DNA of 64,000 nt from Macrobrachium rosenbergii (lineage: Eukaryota > Arthropoda > Malacostraca > Decapoda > Palaemonidae), in the NCBI RefSeq assembly GCF_040412425.1, contig NC_089756.1, positions 3,207,498-3,271,497 on the forward strand. The letters run 5' to 3'. Under the pieces are notes generated by a model. The model was not told the DNA's origin, did no database searches, and saw nothing but the letters and a program-made list of their open reading frames with translations. Made by a program: the position numbers and the translations under genes. Positions 60,866-64,000 of this stretch are shown piece after piece; position 1 is the first letter of the stretch; each line of letters begins with the position of its first letter.

Positions 60866-62030
60866 TGGGACCTCTTTTCCTCGCAACCTCACCCGTTTTT
60901 ACATCTATAATGTAATTGAGAAAGAGATAAAATTTTATTCCAATTATTAATTACTAGAACTGTGGGTTTCCACTCAACCTTTCATAAACTCTCTCCTTCA
61001 TTCCCCAAAATGGTTAAGCCTAACCCCTCTCTCTGTTCAAAGTGATTGCCTTTTAGGCCTAGTTCCAGATACCTTCCTGGCGTCAAGCAAGGGAAAGGAG
61101 GAGCCAAAAAAGAGATAGTTGGCCCCCACCTCATCCTGGACCCTCCATGAGGGTTAACTGATGCCGTGTGGTCGTCATTATAGAAAATGTGACGAAGATT
61201 GACCTTTGTGACACCTAGTTGGACACCACAGAGTAATCCCTGAAGGTTATTTATAGACGATGCAACAGAAATCGAGAGAGAGAACATGCTGAACATCACT
61301 CGAGGACAGATGTCCTCACCTTGGCTGTCCTTTTGAATCTTTCATGTTTTCGACCCTGGGGATCGAACCAGTGTACTTTTGTAGTGGCATTTTAATTCCC
61401 TCCTTCATCGCCAACGCCCTATCAAACGAGGACACCATCATCTTGAAGAAGGTAATGTGCCAGAATAAGGTTCTCTTAGTCAGTCATGATCCCTGTTATT
61501 TCTCTGCCTGATTTTTTTTCTTTTATTTCTCCCATTGTGCAATCACCTTCAGTAATTTGTGTTGGAGCATTCAGTGTTAACGTAATTATGCATTAGTGTT
61601 GAACTGAGTTATTTGTCACCATCTGTGCATTCCTCAGTTTCCCTTTGAGCGTCTTATTATTATTGCAAGTAACAGTCTTGCATATATTTGCAGATAGGCC
61701 TCGACTGTGGAATCTCTCGGCTGATCCATGTGCGGTTCCCCTTCCCACTGCGATGTTCCCTGTTACGAAGACATCGTCAGCATAGAATATTTATTCTGTG
61801 TAGGATTCATTATTTTAGCAGGCCCTTGTTATTACCCGCCCAGTAATTCGTCATTCTTCTGGTCTGTGTTTGTTATGTAAATATAATTAGTTAAGAGAAC
61901 CCTTGAGTTTACGTAACTTTCCCTCACATGAAGAAGGCCCTATGCCATAGATTTCCCTTGTTTGGCTACGAAGTGTCCTATTATTGAGTCAGATATGTAA
62001 TAAATAAAAGGAACTCCCTGCGTTCATCCA
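60866..62030 (+). repeat. E5 LTR-like block, copy 2 (~1,165 bp)
   Basis: Matches copy 1 from TGGGACCTCTTTTCCTCGC to the AATAAATAAAAGGAACTCCC end. Relative to copy 1 it lacks ~430 bp (copy 1 positions ~57,072-57,500), with TGTTTGT at both deletion edges, and has ~40 extra bp at 61,398-61,438. Confidence 0.75.
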
Positions 62031-62540
62031 TTGCCGCCCAGAATCAAGTACAGTAAGTATCCCCCAGACATTCGTAGCATCACCCTAAACAGCAGCAGCA
62101 GCAACAACAACAGTAATAGCAGACCAGCATCCACAGCAGCATTAACAGTGGCAATAGCAGCTCCAGCACCCACAGCAGCATTAACCACAGTAAAAGTAGC
62201 ACCAGCAGCAATAGCAGCAACAGAAGCATCAATAGCAGCAACAGCAGCAATAATAGCAGCACCAGCAGTAATAGCAGCTACATCAGCAGCAAAAGCAGCA
62301 CCAGCAGCAATAGCAGCAGTAGTAGAAGCACCAACACCCACAGCAGCAGCAACAGCTGCAGTATTAGCAGCACCAGCATCAGTAATAGCAGCACCAGTAG
62401 CAACAGCAGCAATAACCGCAGTAATAGCAGCGATAGCAGCAACAGCAGCAGCAATAGCAGCAGTATTAACAGCAGCGACGCCCACCCGAAAAGCTTGGGC
62501 TCTTCTCCTGCAGGCGCGGGAGTATATAGTAATCGTGGTG
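62031..62540 (+). pseudogene. E5 leader and Ala-rich gag start of a second unit
   Basis: Repeats the leader and the AGC-rich gag start of 57,662-58,005, then extends the AGC pattern with further units (SVIAAPVATAAITAVIAAIA-type) instead of entering SCAN-like gag. The open frame 62,031-62,600 is a low-complexity Ala/Thr protein and is probably not functional. Confidence 0.65.
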
Positions 62541-62597
62541 TTAGCAAAAAAGCAAGCGCGCCAGACTATGCCATCAGCTGGCCCAATGAAATTAAAA

Positions 62598-62598
62598 T

Positions 62599-62649
<51 letters not shown>

Positions 62650-62758
62650 CAGAGAGATTTATAAGCAGATTTTTGATTTATAAGCAGATTTTTTGGTGAA
62701 AGAGGACTGACAAGCTGAATATATCAATGAGAGAGACAATATAAGATGAAATAAAAAC

Positions 62759-62795
<37 letters not shown>
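62598..62795 (+). repeat. (GA)n tracts
   Basis: GA runs at 62,598-62,645 and 62,761-62,796, separated by ~115 bp of AT-rich sequence with no gene. No satellite core accompanies them. Confidence 0.9.
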
Positions 62796-62798
<3 letters not shown>

Positions 62799-62864
62799 TC
62801 ATCCTTGTGATTAAAAACTGAAAGTTTAATATTTGACATTCAAGAGCAGGTATTATCTTGAGGA

Positions 62865-64000
62865 CTTACAACTTGAAAGTTTAAGCCATCAACTTGAGAG
62901 TTTAATATATCAGCTTAAAAAGTTTAATTCGTCAATTTGAAAACTTTAATCTGCCAACTTGAAAGTTTAATCCGTCAGTTTGAAGGTATAATCTGTCAAA
63001 TTGATAGTTTAATCTGTCAGGTTGAAAGTTTAATCCGTCAACTTGAATGCTTAATCCGTCAACTTGAAAGTTTAATCTGTCAACTTGAATGTTTAATCCA
63101 TCAACTTGAAAAGTTTAATTCGTCAACTTGAGAGTTTAATCCGTCACTTGAAAGTTTAATCTGTCAACTTGAGAGTTTAATCCGTCAACTTGAAAAGTTT
63201 AATTCGTCAACTTGAGAGTTTAATTATTCAAATTGAAAAGTTTAATCCATCAACTTGAAAGCTCAATCCATCAACTTGAAATGTTTTATCCGTCAACTTG
63301 AAAGTTTAATCCATCATTTGAAAGTTTAATCTGTCAACTTGAAAAGTTTAATCCATCAACTTGAGAGTTTAATCCTCCAAATTGAAAAGTTTAATCTGTC
63401 AACTTGAAAACTCAATCCATCAACTTGAAAAGTTTAATCCTCAACTTGGAAGTTTAATCTGTCAGTTTGAAAGTTTAATCCATCAACTTGAAAGTTTACT
63501 CCATCAACTTGAAAAGTTTTATCCATCAACTTGAAAGTTTAATCTGCCAACATGAAAAGTTTAATCCATTAATTTGAAAGTTTAATCTGCCAACTTGAAA
63601 GTGTAATCATTCATCGTGAAAGTTTAATCATTCATCGTGAAAGATTAATCCATCAACTTGAAAGTTTAATCCGTCAACCTGAAAACTTTAATCTGTCAAC
63701 TTGAAAGTTTAATCCGTCAACTTGAAAAGTTTCTCTCAACTTGAAAGTTTAATCCATCACCTTGAAAGCTTAATCTATCAGCTTGAGAATTTAATCCATC
63801 AATTTGAAAGTTCAGTCCGTCAACTTGAGAGTTGAATCCGTCAAACTGAAAGTTTAATCCATCAGCTTGAAAACTTTAATCCATCATCTTGAAAGTTTAA
63901 TCCATCAGCTTGAGAGTTTAATCCATCAACTTGAAAAGTTTAATCCGTAAACTTCAAAAGTTAATCTAAAAACTTGCAAGTTTAATCCGTCAGCTTGAAA
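62865..64000 (+). repeat. 21-bp satellite, about 54 units, running off the window
   Basis: The unit is close to AACTTGAAAGTTTAATCC followed by GTC. Common variants are CCATC for CCGTC, GAGAG for GAAAG and an extra A in the A-run. The array continues to the last base. In one plus frame each unit encodes seven residues close to LIRQLES; single-base indels stop any frame from staying open longer than ~65 codons. Confidence 0.93.

Noticed and set aside
62031..62600. Ala/Thr-rich ORF as a host structural protein such as an antifreeze-like protein
   Set aside because: It is an AGC microsatellite-derived stretch shared with E5 gag and lies directly after an E5 LTR-like block.

Overview
The window is a stretch of repeat-dominated animal genomic DNA with no recognisable host protein-coding gene and no tRNA or rRNA gene. 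Very long dinucleotide and trinucleotide tracts, a K02A2.6-type Gypsy element, a DIRS-type tyrosine-recombinase retrotransposon, several LINE types and a candidate Penelope-like repeat together suggest an arthropod, most plausibly a decapod crustacean. That assignment is inference from repeat composition. Almost every coding region carries stops, frameshifts or lost catalytic residues, so the genes are relics.

Layout. 1-14,409 (+) is an old Ty3/Gypsy-type element with an envelope-like 3' gene (E1). A second Gypsy element (E2, 1,407-7,668) sits inside its protease/RT region, with two ~426-bp LTRs and a TAAC target duplication. 15,412-21,705 (-) is a DIRS-like element: gag, RT, RNase H, methyltransferase-like domain and tyrosine recombinase. 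22,029-27,884 is a composite: a TAA-linked tandem repeat, then a Penelope-like repeat present in both orientations and split by a ~4.1-kb endonuclease/RT LINE (23,327-27,487). 27,885-30,300 holds a CpG-rich stretch without an ORF and a cluster of (CA)n/(GA)n/(CT)n tracts.

30,300-54,836 is the most unusual part. Seven blocks of a composite satellite, made of long (GA)n runs alternating with a conserved ~50-nt core (about 35 cores), alternate with six large copies of one LINE family, all on the minus strand. The copies are 5'-truncated to different extents (two look full length, ~4.4-4.6 kb). Nearly every end abuts (GA)n, that is, (TC)n in the element's own sense. The family appears to encode one long polyprotein: a PHD-like finger, an acidic linker, four CCCH fingers, an APE endonuclease and a CR1/L2-like RT. 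A seventh copy survives as a ~50-bp 3' tail. I read this as a LINE family specialised for GA/TC satellite DNA.

54,837-62,600 (+) contains a tandem LTR-element array (E5): LTR-like blocks at 56,118-57,661 and 60,866-62,030, each next to alanine-coding (AGC)-rich gag sequence, with one intervening SCAN-like gag, zinc-knuckle and protease region and no recognisable pol. 62,865 to the window end is a 21-bp satellite whose reading frame encodes a degenerate heptad repeat.

Together the window shows layers of insertion: E2 into E1, a LINE into a Penelope-like repeat, and LINEs into satellite. Boundaries are by-eye and usually good to about 10 bp.
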